64,000 nucleotides of DNA. Source: Alg239-R122 sp041746135 (lineage in GTDB: Bacteria; Pseudomonadota; Alphaproteobacteria; Sphingomonadales; Sphingomonadaceae). Made by a program: the position numbers and the translations under genes. This document shows positions 8,256-16,529 of the stretch, piece by piece. The notes under the pieces are model-generated. The model worked only from the letters and a program-made list of their open reading frames with translations. It was not told where the DNA came from and searched no databases. The stretch lies in the NCBI GenBank assembly GCA_041746135.1, contig JBGTHQ010000003.1:62001-126000 (forward strand), read 5' to 3'. Each line of letters begins with the position of its first letter. Position 1 is the first letter of the stretch.

Positions 8256-8770
8256 TGGCTGACAGTAAGAAACGCATCGGCGTCTATCCGGGAACGTTCG
8301 ACCCGATTACGCTGGGGCATATGGACATTATCCGGCGCGGGGCAAAGCTGGTTGACCAGCTGATCATCGGCGTAACTACCAATCCCAGCAAGTCGCCGAT
8401 GTTCGGCGATGACGAGCGCATGGCGACCGTGAAACGCGAGGTGGCGGGGCTCGACGGTGACATCCGCGTCGTCGGATTCAACATGCTGCTGATGAAATTC
8501 GCCGAGCAACAGGGCGCCAGCATTATCATCCGCGGCCTGCGCGCTGTGGCCGATTTCGAATATGAATACCAGATGGCGGGCATGAACCAGCAGATTAACG
8601 ACCGCATCGAAACGGTGTTCCTGATGGCGGACGTCTGCCTGCAGCCGATCGCCTCGCGGCTGGTCAAGGAAATCGCGCTTTATGGCGGCGACATCCACAA
8701 GTTCGTGACCGATCCGGTGCGCACAGAGGTGGAGGCACGCGTACGCAAAAACGGGATCAAGGGAAGCTGA
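8255..8770 (+). CDS. coaD: Phosphopantetheine adenylyltransferase
   Basis: 171 aa. PGTFDPITLGH (12-22) is the nucleotidyltransferase (T/H)xGH region and IIRGLRAVADFEYEYQMAGM the conserved CoaD central block. The enzyme transfers AMP from ATP to 4'-phosphopantetheine in CoA synthesis, in the cytosol. Length fits the family. Start overlaps the ispA stop as TAATG, so translation is probably coupled. Confidence 0.97.
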   Translation: MADSKKRIGVYPGTFDPITLGHMDIIRRGAKLVDQLIIGVTTNPSKSPMFGDDERMATVKREVAGLDGDIRVVGFNMLLMKFAEQQGASIIIRGLRAVADFEYEYQMAGMNQQINDRIETVFLMADVCLQPIASRLVKEIALYGGDIHKFVTDPVRTEVEARVRKNGIKGS

Positions 8771-8916
8771 TCGCCGGCCGCGTCCGGTTCATACGCGCGT
8801 AAGGGTCGCGCTCTTATAGACGGCATCCGACGCCCGGTCCGGCCCGATCGAATGCAGGTTGCATTTTCGGCGGGCCGCGGGGATAAGCCGCAACAATGTT
8901 TTTTGGAGTTTCACCG

Positions 8917-9591
8917 ATGGTCTTTCGCCGCTTTCTGAAATCGTTTCTGATGCTGGCCATGCTGCCCTTCGCCTTTGCCGCGCATGCACAGGACGCTGCC
9001 GTACCGGCCGCGCCAGCACCAGTGCAGGACGAGGCTGACAATACGCTCTATCTCGATCTGTCGACCGGCGGCCGCGTGACGATCCGCCTGATGCCCGAAT
9101 GGGCACCGGCCCATGTCGAGCGTATCAAGACGCTGGCGCAGCAGGGATTTTACGACGGCATTATATTCCATCGTGTGATCGAAGGTTTTATGGCACAGAC
9201 CGGCGATCCGACCGGCACGGGGCAGGGCGGCTCCAGCCTGCCCGACATGAAAGCCGAGTTCAACAAAATACCGCATTTGCGTGGCAGCGTATCGATGGCG
9301 CGCGCCAACGAGCCCGACAGCGCGAACAGCCAGTTTTTCATTGTCTTCTATCCCAAATTCTCGCTCGACAGCAACTATACCAATTTCGGGCGCGTCACCG
9401 GGGGCATGGAATATGTCGATGCGATCAATCGCGGCGAACCGCCTGCCAATCCCTCGCGCATCGTACAGGCCTCGCTGGCTTCGCAGAACAAGCCGATACC
9501 GAATTTGAGCGCGATGCCCGCCGCATCGTCGGCATCCGATCTGCCCGATATCAGCGTGGACGAGTTGAACGCGCCGATCGGCCAGAAGTAG
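8917..9591 (+). CDS. Periplasmic cyclophilin-type peptidyl-prolyl isomerase
   Basis: 224 aa from ATG at 8917, chosen over 8896 because GGAG lies eight bases upstream. A signal peptide (MVFRRFLKSFLMLAMLPFAF...AHAQ) predicts export. The cyclophilin domain shows FYDGIIFHRVIEGFMAQTGD, GTGQGG, and SQFFIVFYPKFSLDSNYTNF with the catalytic Arg in FHRVI. It would help fold envelope proteins. The Ala/Pro-rich linker after the signal peptide and the C-terminal tail of about 50 residues lie outside the domain. Confidence 0.92.
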   Translation: MVFRRFLKSFLMLAMLPFAFAAHAQDAAVPAAPAPVQDEADNTLYLDLSTGGRVTIRLMPEWAPAHVERIKTLAQQGFYDGIIFHRVIEGFMAQTGDPTGTGQGGSSLPDMKAEFNKIPHLRGSVSMARANEPDSANSQFFIVFYPKFSLDSNYTNFGRVTGGMEYVDAINRGEPPANPSRIVQASLASQNKPIPNLSAMPAASSASDLPDISVDELNAPIGQK

Positions 9592-9599
9592 TTATTGAC

Positions 9600-9627
9600 C
9601 AGTTATAGCTATCGATCAGTTATAGCT
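9600..9627. repeat. Short tandem repeat upstream of queA
   Basis: CAGTTATAGCT occurs twice at 9600-9610 and 9617-9627, a 17-base period with GAYCAGTTATAGCT as the wider unit. It sits between the cyclophilin stop and queA. It may be a small duplication or a pair of binding sites on almost the same face of the helix. Nothing links it to a known regulator. Confidence 0.4.
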
Positions 9628-9662
9628 GCCCACCGGTAATTTTTCCGGCCTTTGCGGCTTTC

Positions 9663-9681
9663 GCCTGCCTGCGCGGCAGGC
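9663..9681 (+). promoter_or_regulatory. Perfect hairpin just upstream of queA
   Basis: GCCTGCC-TGCGC-GGCAGGC forms a seven-pair perfect stem with a five-base loop, ending 13 bases before the preferred queA start. No T-run follows, so it is not a classical terminator. It could influence queA translation, but no preQ1 riboswitch structure was recognised around it. Confidence 0.35.
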
Positions 9682-9694
9682 TATGGCGGGCGCC

Positions 9695-10720
9695 ATGAAA
9701 ACAGATCTGTTCGATTTCGACATGCCGCAGGACACCATTGCCCTGCGCCCCGCTGTGCCGCGAGATACGGCGCGGATGCTTCATGTGCAGGGCGGCCGGA
9801 TGTCGGATCGCAGCGTGCTCGATCTGCCGGACTTGCTGCAGTCCGGCGACGTGCTGGTATTCAACGACACCCGCGTCATTCCGGCGCAACTAACCGGCCG
9901 GCGCGGCGATGCGACGATCGGCGCGACGCTGCACAAGCGGATCGACCTGCGCCGCTGGCAGGCCTTTATCCGTAATGCCAAGCGGCTCAAACCCGGCGAT
10001 ATTGTCGATTTTGGACAGGATGTGGAGGCGGTGGCTGAAGACCGCCTTGCCGATGGCAGTTTCATTCTGGCGTTTGGCGGCGACGAGCCGGTGGAAGTGC
10101 TGCTCGGCCGCGCGGGCACCATGCCGCTGCCGCCCTATATTGCCAGCAAGCGCGCTATTGACGCGCGCGATCTCGACGATTACCAGACGCTGTTCGCGCG
10201 CGAGAAAGGCGCGGTCGCTGCGCCGACCGCCGCGCTGCATTTTACCGACCGGCTGATGGGAAGGCTGGCGGCCCGCGGAATCGGCCATGAAATGCTGACG
10301 CTGCATGTGGGAGCCGGAACCTTCATGCCGGTCAAGGCCGACGATACCGATGTGCATCGCATGCACAGCGAATGGGGCCGGATCGATGCGGATACGGCCG
10401 CACGGCTGAACGCGGCCCGTGCCGCCGGGCACCGCGTGATAGCGGTCGGCACGACTTCGCTGCGTCTGCTCGAAACCGCCGCCACCGCCGATGGACAGAT
10501 TGGCGCTTATGAAGGCGACACCGATATTTTCATCACCCCCGGCTATGCATTTCGAGCGATCGACGGGTTGATGACCAATTTCCACCTGCCCAAATCGACC
10601 CTGTTCATGCTGGTCAGCGCGCTGATGGGCCGTGAGGTCATGCTGGATGCCTATGGCCACGCCATCGCGGAGGGCTATCGTTTCTACAGCTATGGCGATT
10701 CCAGCCTGCTGATACCCTAG
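9695..10720 (+). CDS. queA: S-adenosylmethionine:tRNA ribosyltransferase-isomerase
   Basis: 341 aa from ATG at 9695 (an in-frame ATG at 9683 adds four residues). FNDTRVIPAQLTGRR, LPPYI, AAPTAALHFT, LHVGAGTFMPVK, GTTSLRLLE and TNFHLPKSTLFMLVSALMG are the QueA signature blocks. The enzyme adds the epoxycyclopentane part of queuosine to preQ1 at tRNA position 34. tgt, the preceding enzyme of the pathway, lies 450 bases downstream on the same strand, separated by a divergently coded lipoprotein gene. Confidence 0.97.
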   Translation: MKTDLFDFDMPQDTIALRPAVPRDTARMLHVQGGRMSDRSVLDLPDLLQSGDVLVFNDTRVIPAQLTGRRGDATIGATLHKRIDLRRWQAFIRNAKRLKPGDIVDFGQDVEAVAEDRLADGSFILAFGGDEPVEVLLGRAGTMPLPPYIASKRAIDARDLDDYQTLFAREKGAVAAPTAALHFTDRLMGRLAARGIGHEMLTLHVGAGTFMPVKADDTDVHRMHSEWGRIDADTAARLNAARAAGHRVIAVGTTSLRLLETAATADGQIGAYEGDTDIFITPGYAFRAIDGLMTNFHLPKSTLFMLVSALMGREVMLDAYGHAIAEGYRFYSYGDSSLLIP

Positions 10721-10726
10721 GCCAGG

Positions 10727-11023
10727 TTAGCTGCGCGGCAGGTTTCTGGCGGTCGGATCGCGCGTACCGCCCAGCGCCGTGCACGTTTCCGCATTTACGG
10801 CTTTCCAGGCATTGCCCTGATAATCCTTTTTCGACGTCCCCGCGCAATCGACACTGCCCGGGCCGTTGGCACAGTCATTCTGGCCCGCCAGCGCAATGCC
10901 ATAGCATTTTTCGCGCGGATGGTTGGCGACGATATCGTCATTGCCCGCCCTGTCGCAACCGGCCATACTGGCGGCCGCCAGAAGCGATGTTGCGAGTTTG
11001 TACCGGGTGGCCAGAGCATTCAT
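10727..11023 (-). CDS. DUF2282 (BufA/bufferin-like) putative lipoprotein
   Basis: 98 aa. An N-terminal signal with a lipobox-like MAGC (C23) predicts a lipid anchor. The remainder shows the DUF2282 core: EKCYGIALAGQNDCA, then CAGTSKKDYQGNAWK and a final Cys, with cysteines at 40, 51, 60 and 81. DUF2282 proteins include BufA, the precursor of copper-binding bufferins, which are modified by BufB (DUF692) and BufC (DUF2063). Neither partner is within the window. Family membership is well supported; metal binding is inference. The gene lies opposite and between queA and tgt and ends six bases after queA. Confidence 0.75.
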   Translation of the reverse strand: MNALATRYKLATSLLAAASMAGCDRAGNDDIVANHPREKCYGIALAGQNDCANGPGSVDCAGTSKKDYQGNAWKAVNAETCTALGGTRDPTARNLPRS

Positions 11024-11167
11024 AATGCACGGCTTTCCCACAAATGCGGTATCATTGCCACCGAAAAGGCGGCACTGCGATATCTGGAACAGCATTGCGG
11101 GCCTGATGCCGCCGGGGGCTGTGCATCGGCAATTGTAAGCCGGCCGATATACCGCTAAAGCGCCGCC

Positions 11168-12310
11168 ATGACCGACACGGCTCCCCGCTTTCGCTTCGAT
11201 ATCCATGCCCGCGACGGCAAGGCGCGCACCGGCATTTTGCACATGCGGCGCGGCGATATCCGCACCCCCGCATTCATGCCGGTCGGCACGGCGGCAACGG
11301 TCAAGGCAATGAAAACACATGATGTGCGCGCTAGCGGTGCCGACATCATATTGGGCAATACTTATCACCTGATGCTGCGGCCCGGTGCGGAGCGGATGGC
11401 GCGGCTGGGCGGGCTGCACCGGTTCATGAACTGGGACCGGCCGATCCTGACCGACAGCGGCGGCTATCAGGTGATGAGCCTTTCGGGCCTCACCCAAATG
11501 AGCGAAGCGGGCGTGGAGTTTAAAAGCCATCTGGACGGATCGCGGCATATGCTCACGCCAGAACGGTCGATGGAAATCCAGCGCCTCCTGGGCAGCGATA
11601 TCGTGATGGCGTTCGACGAATGCATCGCCAACGGTGCGGACGAAAAAGAGGCGCTGGCGTCGATGGAGCGCTCGATGCGCTGGGCGCAAAGATCGCGCGA
11701 CGGGTTCGACGCGGGACAGGCGCATGCGGGCCGCTCCGCATTGTTCGGCATCCAGCAGGGATCGCTGAACAGGGGTTTGCGCGCGCAGTCGGCTGCTGTG
11801 CTGACCGATATCGGCTTCGATGGCTATGCCATCGGCGGACTGGCGGTGGGCGAGGGGCAGGAAGCAATGTTCGGTGTGCTCGATTACGCGCCCGGCCAGT
11901 TGCCGGACGATCGCCCCCGCTATCTGATGGGCGTGGGCAAACCCGACGATCTTGTTGGCGCAGTGGAGCGCGGCGTCGACATGTTCGATTGCGTGCTGCC
12001 GTCGCGCTCGGGCCGCAATGGCCAGGCATTCACCGGGACGGGGCCGGTCAACATCCGCAACGCGAAACATGCCGAGCATCAGGGGCCGCTGGATGAAACA
12101 TGCGCATGTCCGGTATGCGGACAGTATACCCGCGCCTACCTGCACCATCTCGTGCGGTCAAAGGAAATGCTTGGGGCGATGCTGATGACCGAACATAATA
12201 TCTGGTTCTACCAGCAGCTGATGGCGGCGATGCGCGATGCGATCGCGGCGGGGGAATTGACAGAGTTCGCCCGTGCGTTTCGCGCGGCCTACTCGGGCAA
12301 TACAAAATAG
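11168..12310 (+). CDS. tgt: tRNA-guanine transglycosylase
   Basis: 380 aa. DSGGYQVMSL contains the catalytic Asp of the active site, FGIQQGS and AIGGLAVGEG the substrate-binding loops, and CACPVCGQYTRAYLHHL the zinc site completed by a downstream His in MLMTEHN. It exchanges guanine 34 of GUN tRNAs for preQ1. Together with queA it forms the queuosine branch here. It converges with the PhyP-like gene, three bases between stops. Confidence 0.97.
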   Translation: MTDTAPRFRFDIHARDGKARTGILHMRRGDIRTPAFMPVGTAATVKAMKTHDVRASGADIILGNTYHLMLRPGAERMARLGGLHRFMNWDRPILTDSGGYQVMSLSGLTQMSEAGVEFKSHLDGSRHMLTPERSMEIQRLLGSDIVMAFDECIANGADEKEALASMERSMRWAQRSRDGFDAGQAHAGRSALFGIQQGSLNRGLRAQSAAVLTDIGFDGYAIGGLAVGEGQEAMFGVLDYAPGQLPDDRPRYLMGVGKPDDLVGAVERGVDMFDCVLPSRSGRNGQAFTGTGPVNIRNAKHAEHQGPLDETCACPVCGQYTRAYLHHLVRSKEMLGAMLMTEHNIWFYQQLMAAMRDAIAAGELTEFARAFRAAYSGNTK

Positions 12311-12313
12311 GCT

Positions 12314-13951
12314 TCAAACTTCGTCATCGGTGGCGCGCACTTCAATATCGATTTGCATCGTGCCGTTTTCGCGGTCGCGTATCAATTGTGAGCGCAGTTG
12401 CCGCGAAAGGCCGGTCACCACGCGATCGATGCCGTCGGCCATGAGCATGTCGAATTCGACATTTTCCATAAGGGCTGCGGATTGAATGACCAGCTTGGAC
12501 TTGCCTTTGGCATCGCAGGTCTGGATCGATATCGACAGATCCTGACATGAGCGCGAAATCTGCAAAAGCTCGAGTATCTCGGTCAGCAAAAACGCGACGG
12601 GCATCGCCACATCCTGCGATACGTTCAGATTGTCGATATTGACCTGTGCGTTGCGGGCGAATGCGCTGCCGACATCGGATGTACGGAAGCTGTTAATCAC
12701 TTCGTTGATCAGCGCCCTGAGGTCGATACCTTTATTTTCTTCGCCGTCGGCATGATGATTGCGGTGCACCACCGACAGCGCCTCCACGCGGCGCTGGATC
12801 GAGGCATATGCATGCGCTGCGGTCGGCGTCTCGGCCGTGCGGGCGTGCAGGCTGATCAGGCTGGCAACGATCTGCAAATTGTTCTTGACCCTGTGGTGCA
12901 CTTCGCGGGTGAGCGCGACCTGCTGTTTCAGGCTGTCCTCGATCGCTTTTTTGTCCTGCGCGACACCATAGGTCAGTTCCTGAAACACATTGTCGAGTTC
13001 CTTGATTTCGGTAGCATAGAGCGGATGGCCACTAATCGGTTGCAGAGTTTCGCCGACTCTATAACGCGTCATTTTGTGGCGCAGTTGCGACATCGGCCGC
13101 ACCAGCATATAGTTGACCACCCACCAACCCAAAATGGCGGCAGCGATCATCATGACGAACGGGATGGCGAGCGCGATGAATTCGGGCGAACTGGCTTTGG
13201 GCTTGACCACATACAGTCCCATATCCATTCCCATGACATCGGCTTCGGAAGAAATAAGGCTATCAAGATCGCGCCGCAGCCTTTCAGGCAGTGTGGTCAG
13301 TTGAAGATCGGTGCCGCTATTGTCGCTCGACAGGAACAGTTCCGACATCGGCAACTGGTCAACCGGATCGGCGATCTGCAACAGTTTATCAGAAGAATAA
13401 TAAGCTACGATCCGGGCCTGCACGTCTTCGCCGCCCCTTTGCACCAAAATCCCGTCATTTTCCGGCAGCAGTTTTATCGTGCCCTCGAACTGCTGCCGCA
13501 TCAGCTGGCGAAAGCCGGGCGTCAACGCTCCAAGTTCGCATACCGGCTGGCGCGGATCGGATCTGGTGAAGATAAGTGCGCCGCTGGGCCCATTGAGAGA
13601 TGCGAACCGTCTTTGCGCTGCCATGCACAGTGTGCCGACATCTTCCCCCAGCGCGATCCTGTTGCCATAAGCCATTAAAATCTGAATATCGGAATCGAGA
13701 GAGCGGTCGAGGCGGGTGGCGCTTTCCTCCATCGTGTCGGAAATCAGCGCGGTGCGCTCGTCAATGGCATTCTCCGTAACCTGCTGGGCTGCGTAAGTCG
13801 CGATCAGCGCCAGCGGAAGCAGGGCCGCGATCAATATAAACAGCAACCGGGTGCTGGTGGAGCGCGACAATTCTTTCAACCGTCTGGCCAGTCCCGTCCA
13901 ATCCCGAGAATCACGTTTGGCATTTATAGGTAATGGGCTGAAATCAGACAT
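12314..13951 (-). CDS. phyP: PhyP-like HisKA_2 sensor protein with degenerate ATPase domain
   Basis: 545 aa. Two membrane segments (about 35-57 and 256-283) flank a periplasmic sensor region; a HAMP-like linker (about 283-340) leads to a HisKA_2 box EVHHRVKNNLQIVASLISLH with the phospho-acceptor His near 353. After that the ATP-binding domain is eroded: the N box, normally ELVTNAL, reads EILELLQI, and no DxGxG or GLGL G-box is visible. In Sphingomonas, PhyP is a negative regulator thought to dephosphorylate PhyR. An intact His box with a dead ATPase fits a phosphatase/phosphotransfer role. The gene follows nepR on the same strand after 87 bases. Confidence 0.8.
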   Translation of the reverse strand: MSDFSPLPINAKRDSRDWTGLARRLKELSRSTSTRLLFILIAALLPLALIATYAAQQVTENAIDERTALISDTMEESATRLDRSLDSDIQILMAYGNRIALGEDVGTLCMAAQRRFASLNGPSGALIFTRSDPRQPVCELGALTPGFRQLMRQQFEGTIKLLPENDGILVQRGGEDVQARIVAYYSSDKLLQIADPVDQLPMSELFLSSDNSGTDLQLTTLPERLRRDLDSLISSEADVMGMDMGLYVVKPKASSPEFIALAIPFVMMIAAAILGWWVVNYMLVRPMSQLRHKMTRYRVGETLQPISGHPLYATEIKELDNVFQELTYGVAQDKKAIEDSLKQQVALTREVHHRVKNNLQIVASLISLHARTAETPTAAHAYASIQRRVEALSVVHRNHHADGEENKGIDLRALINEVINSFRTSDVGSAFARNAQVNIDNLNVSQDVAMPVAFLLTEILELLQISRSCQDLSISIQTCDAKGKSKLVIQSAALMENVEFDMLMADGIDRVVTGLSRQLRSQLIRDRENGTMQIDIEVRATDDEV

Positions 13952-14038
13952 GCTTTAAGGCTGTTTCTTTCCAGCAGGGGTATAAATTTCTGTCATGTGC
14001 GGATGCTGAAAAAAATATATTGATATCACAAATACGTA

Positions 14039-14263
14039 TCAGTTTAGCTGGTCCAGAAGGTTCTGGAAATCGTCGGGAACATCTTCGTTCACTGTCGTCT
14101 GGTAAAACGATTTGAGCGCCTCTCCTATTACTTCGGACCGGTCGTGTCCTGCATGACCAGATTTGCGGTTTCCATTCTTGCCTGATTTGCGATCGGCATC
14201 GGTGGATTTACCTTTTTTCGGATCAAACTTCTGGCTCAAAACCTGTATCTTTCGTATTTGCAA
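14039..14263 (-). CDS. nepR: NepR, anti-sigma factor of the general stress response
   Basis: About 74 aa. The C-terminal half, IGEALKSFYQTTVNEDVPDD followed by FQNLLDQL, is the diagnostic NepR helix pair that binds sigma-EcfG and, when stress phosphorylates PhyR, the PhyR sigma-like domain. The basic N-terminal half is low complexity. No ATG is available: TTG at 14263 or TTG at 14239 must be used, neither with a strong ribosome binding site. An EcfG-type promoter lies about 75 bases upstream. The usual downstream partner ecfG is absent; a PhyP-like gene follows instead. Confidence 0.92.
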   Translation of the reverse strand: MQIRKIQVLSQKFDPKKGKSTDADRKSGKNGNRKSGHAGHDRSEVIGEALKSFYQTTVNEDVPDDFQNLLDQLN

Positions 14264-14340
14264 TTGTTTCTATGGCATCAACGTTAGCGACCATAATTTT
14301 CATATGCAATAATTTGCATTCAGACTCAATCTATGTTCAT

Positions 14341-14365
14341 AACGAGACCCCAATCATTAAGTTCC
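14341..14365 (-). promoter_or_regulatory. Sigma-EcfG promoter of nepR
   Basis: On the minus strand GGAAC (14365-14361) is followed by exactly 16 bases and CGTT (14344-14341), the consensus of alphaproteobacterial EcfG sigma factors. The predicted transcript starts near 14334, giving a leader of about 70 bases before nepR. This would make nepR part of the regulon it controls, as known in other alphaproteobacteria. Confidence 0.85.
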
Positions 14366-14408
14366 GGATCATATTATTTTACACATTATGGACGCCAAAC
14401 ATTGACAT

Positions 14409-14438
14409 TTGCGTAACCAGTGCCGATCACTCTACAAT
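14409..14438 (+). promoter_or_regulatory. Possible housekeeping promoter of phyR
   Basis: TTGCGT (14409-14414), an 18-base spacer and TACAAT (14433-14438) lie upstream of phyR, with AGGAG at 14453-14457 and the ATG at 14469. A basal sigma-70-type promoter would supply PhyR before stress. No EcfG motif was found on this strand. Confidence 0.45.
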
Positions 14439-14468
14439 CGTATTTTTCCCCTAGGAGTTTTGAAATTT

Positions 14469-15263
14469 ATGTCACTCGGACAGCAACTTGCCCCCCATTT
14501 GCCCTATTTGCGCCGCTACAGTCGCGCGCTTGCGGGCGATCAGCACCACGGTGACAGCTATGTAAAAACCGCACTGGAAGCGATCATTGCCGCCCCGGCC
14601 GAGTTTCCGAAAAACGTCGATGCAAAACTCGGACTCTATCGTACCTTTCAGGCTATCTGGCAATCTACCCATCATGATAACGACGATACCGACGACATTT
14701 ATGCCGATCGCGGCGACGTGGCCGAAATTGCCGATAAGCGTCTCAGCAAGATACCCCCGCTCTCTCGTCAGGCGCTGTTGCTGACATCGATGGAAGGCTT
14801 TTCCAACGCGGATACCGCTTTCCTGATGGACATGGAAGAGGACGAAGTGGGAGACCTAATCAACCAAGCCATGACCGAAATTGACGCGCAAATCCATGCC
14901 CGCGTTCTGATTATCGAAGACGAACCGATTATCGCCATGGATATCGAAACAATCGTGCGCGATCTGGGCCATGACGTTACCGGCATCGCCGTGACGCGCG
15001 ACGAGGCGGTCGAACAGGCCAGAGCGGACAAGCCAGGCTTAATACTGGCTGACATCCAGCTGGCTGACGACAGCAGCGGTATCGATGCGGTTGCCGATAT
15101 CCTGAAAGACTATGATGTGCCCGTGATTTTTATCACTGCATTTCCCGAGCGTCTGCTGACCGGCGAACGGCCCGAACCGGCTTTTCTGATCACCAAGCCT
15201 TTCCACCGCAATACCGTTCGTGCGGCGATTTCGCAGGCGCTGTTCTTCAGAGACAGCGAATAG
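14469..15263 (+). CDS. phyR: PhyR, anti-anti-sigma response regulator
   Basis: 264 aa. Residues about 1-140 form a sigma-like domain related to ECF sigma factors (LPYLRRYSRALAGD at the start), and residues about 144-260 a receiver domain. The receiver has the acidic pocket IIEDE (148-152), phospho-Asp D195 in LILADIQLAD, Thr in FITAF (223) and Lys in TKPF (243). Phosphorylated PhyR binds NepR and frees sigma-EcfG. The start at 14469 is preferred to in-frame upstream TTG codons because it follows AGGAG. It is divergent from nepR. Confidence 0.96.
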   Translation: MSLGQQLAPHLPYLRRYSRALAGDQHHGDSYVKTALEAIIAAPAEFPKNVDAKLGLYRTFQAIWQSTHHDNDDTDDIYADRGDVAEIADKRLSKIPPLSRQALLLTSMEGFSNADTAFLMDMEEDEVGDLINQAMTEIDAQIHARVLIIEDEPIIAMDIETIVRDLGHDVTGIAVTRDEAVEQARADKPGLILADIQLADDSSGIDAVADILKDYDVPVIFITAFPERLLTGERPEPAFLITKPFHRNTVRAAISQALFFRDSE

Positions 15264-15304
15264 GCTGCGCTCAATTTTCAAAAGGCCTTGCGCGCAGAAT
15301 ACAT

Positions 15305-15336
15305 AAAAAAGGCGGCTCCCATCGGGCCGCCTTTTT
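15305..15336. terminator. Bidirectional terminator between phyR and rpsD
   Basis: GGCGGC (15311-15316) and GCCGCC (15326-15331) form a stem with a nine-base loop, flanked by six A residues on the left and five T residues on the right. It can stop phyR transcripts on the plus strand and rpsD transcripts on the minus strand. Confidence 0.85.
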
Positions 15337-15373
15337 CATTTCTGTGTAGTTTGAAATCGGTTTTTGAAATCCG

Positions 15374-15988
15374 TTAGCGCGAATAGAATTCGACGACCAA
15401 ATTGGGTTCCATTTTCACGGGATAGGGAACTTCCTCGAGCGTAGGTACGCGCACGAAAGTCACCTTATCGGTGCCATCGGGTGCGACATATTCGGGAATA
15501 TCACGCTCGGCCAAGCTCTGCGCTTCGATGACCAGCGCCATCTCCTGAGCCTTGTTGCCCAGCGAGATCACATCATCGGGTTTCACGCGGCGTGAGGCGA
15601 CGTTGCACTTGACGCCGTTGACGCGAATATGGCCGTGGCTGACAATCTGTCGCGCGGAAAAGATCGTGGGGGCGAACTTGGCGCGGTACACGACCATGTC
15701 GAGGCGCTGCTCGAGAAGACCGATCAGGTTCATGCCCGTATCGCCCTTCATCTTGGCCGCTTCGGCATAGGCGCGGCGAAACTGCTTTTCGGTCACATCG
15801 CCATAATAGCCCTTGAGCTTTTGTTTGGCGCGCAGCTGGATACCGAAATCGCTGAGCTTGCTCTTGCGGCGCTGGCCATGCTGGCCGGGACCGTATTCGC
15901 GGCGGTTGACCGGCGATTTGGGACGGCCCCAGATGTTTTCGCCCATGCGGCGGTCGAGTTTATACTTGGATGCTTTACGTTTTGACAT
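15374..15988 (-). CDS. rpsD: 30S ribosomal protein S4
   Basis: 204 aa, the normal length. MSKRKASKYKLDRRMGENIW opens the protein; RREYGPGQHGQRRKSKLSDF and the S4 RNA-binding domain LEQRLDMVVYRAKFAPT ... SARQIVSHGHIRVNG are diagnostic. S4 is a primary binder of 16S rRNA. It is monocistronic here, away from the large ribosomal operons. The 228-base region upstream shows only AT-rich promoter-like sequence near 16000-16015. Confidence 0.98.
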   Translation of the reverse strand: MSKRKASKYKLDRRMGENIWGRPKSPVNRREYGPGQHGQRRKSKLSDFGIQLRAKQKLKGYYGDVTEKQFRRAYAEAAKMKGDTGMNLIGLLEQRLDMVVYRAKFAPTIFSARQIVSHGHIRVNGVKCNVASRRVKPDDVISLGNKAQEMALVIEAQSLAERDIPEYVAPDGTDKVTFVRVPTLEEVPYPVKMEPNLVVEFYSR

Positions 15989-16216
15989 GCACGATGCCCT
16001 TTCAATTTGCGTATATATTGTCCCGGATTCGCACCATGGGAGCCAAGTGGTCCAATGCGGCTGCCGCTTCACCGGGATGCGGAGCCAATTTACGAAGTGC
16101 GGCCTATGACGTTTCGCCGTGTAGGAGTCAACCACAATCGTGCGTAATTCCGGCGGATTGGGCCATGTTTTCGGAAATACTCGACTTGGCCGGAAATGCT
16201 GATTATTAGCTCTCGC

Positions 16217-16528
16217 ATGACGGAAGAACCCAAGTCCCCCAAGACATGCGAAACCATGACCGATGTCCGCCGCGGCGTCGACAGTGTCGACCGCGAACTG
16301 ATCGCTTTGCTTGGCAGGCGCTTCGGCTATATGGACGCGGCGGCGCGTATCAAGCAGGATCGCGGCGCGGTGCGCGACGAGGACCGCAAGGCGCAAGTGA
16401 TCGCGAATGCCAAAGCTGCGGCGCAGAAAGCGGGGATACCGGCCGGTTTCATCGATGATTTCTGGGACAGGCTGGTCGAGGCATCAATCGCCTATGAATG
16501 CGAACGATGGGATTTGCTGCGCACATAA
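16217..16528 (+). CDS. Chorismate mutase (AroQ class)
   Basis: 103 aa from ATG at 16217. The all-helical CM_2 pattern is clear: VRRGVDSVDRELIALLGRRF, then AARIKQDRGAVRDEDRKAQV, and a C-terminal helix with LVEASIAYE. Arg, Lys and Glu residues of the active site fit. Isochorismate-pyruvate lyases of the PchB type share this fold, and the CETMTDVR opening is seen in that subgroup too, so lyase activity cannot be excluded. It converges with trmJ, one base between stops. Confidence 0.85.
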   Translation: MTEEPKSPKTCETMTDVRRGVDSVDRELIALLGRRFGYMDAAARIKQDRGAVRDEDRKAQVIANAKAAAQKAGIPAGFIDDFWDRLVEASIAYECERWDLLRT

Positions 16529-16529
16529 T

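Noticed and set aside
11085..11115. GGAAC in the gap before tgt as an EcfG promoter
   Set aside because: The bases at the -10 distance read GCCG or TGCC, not CGTT.
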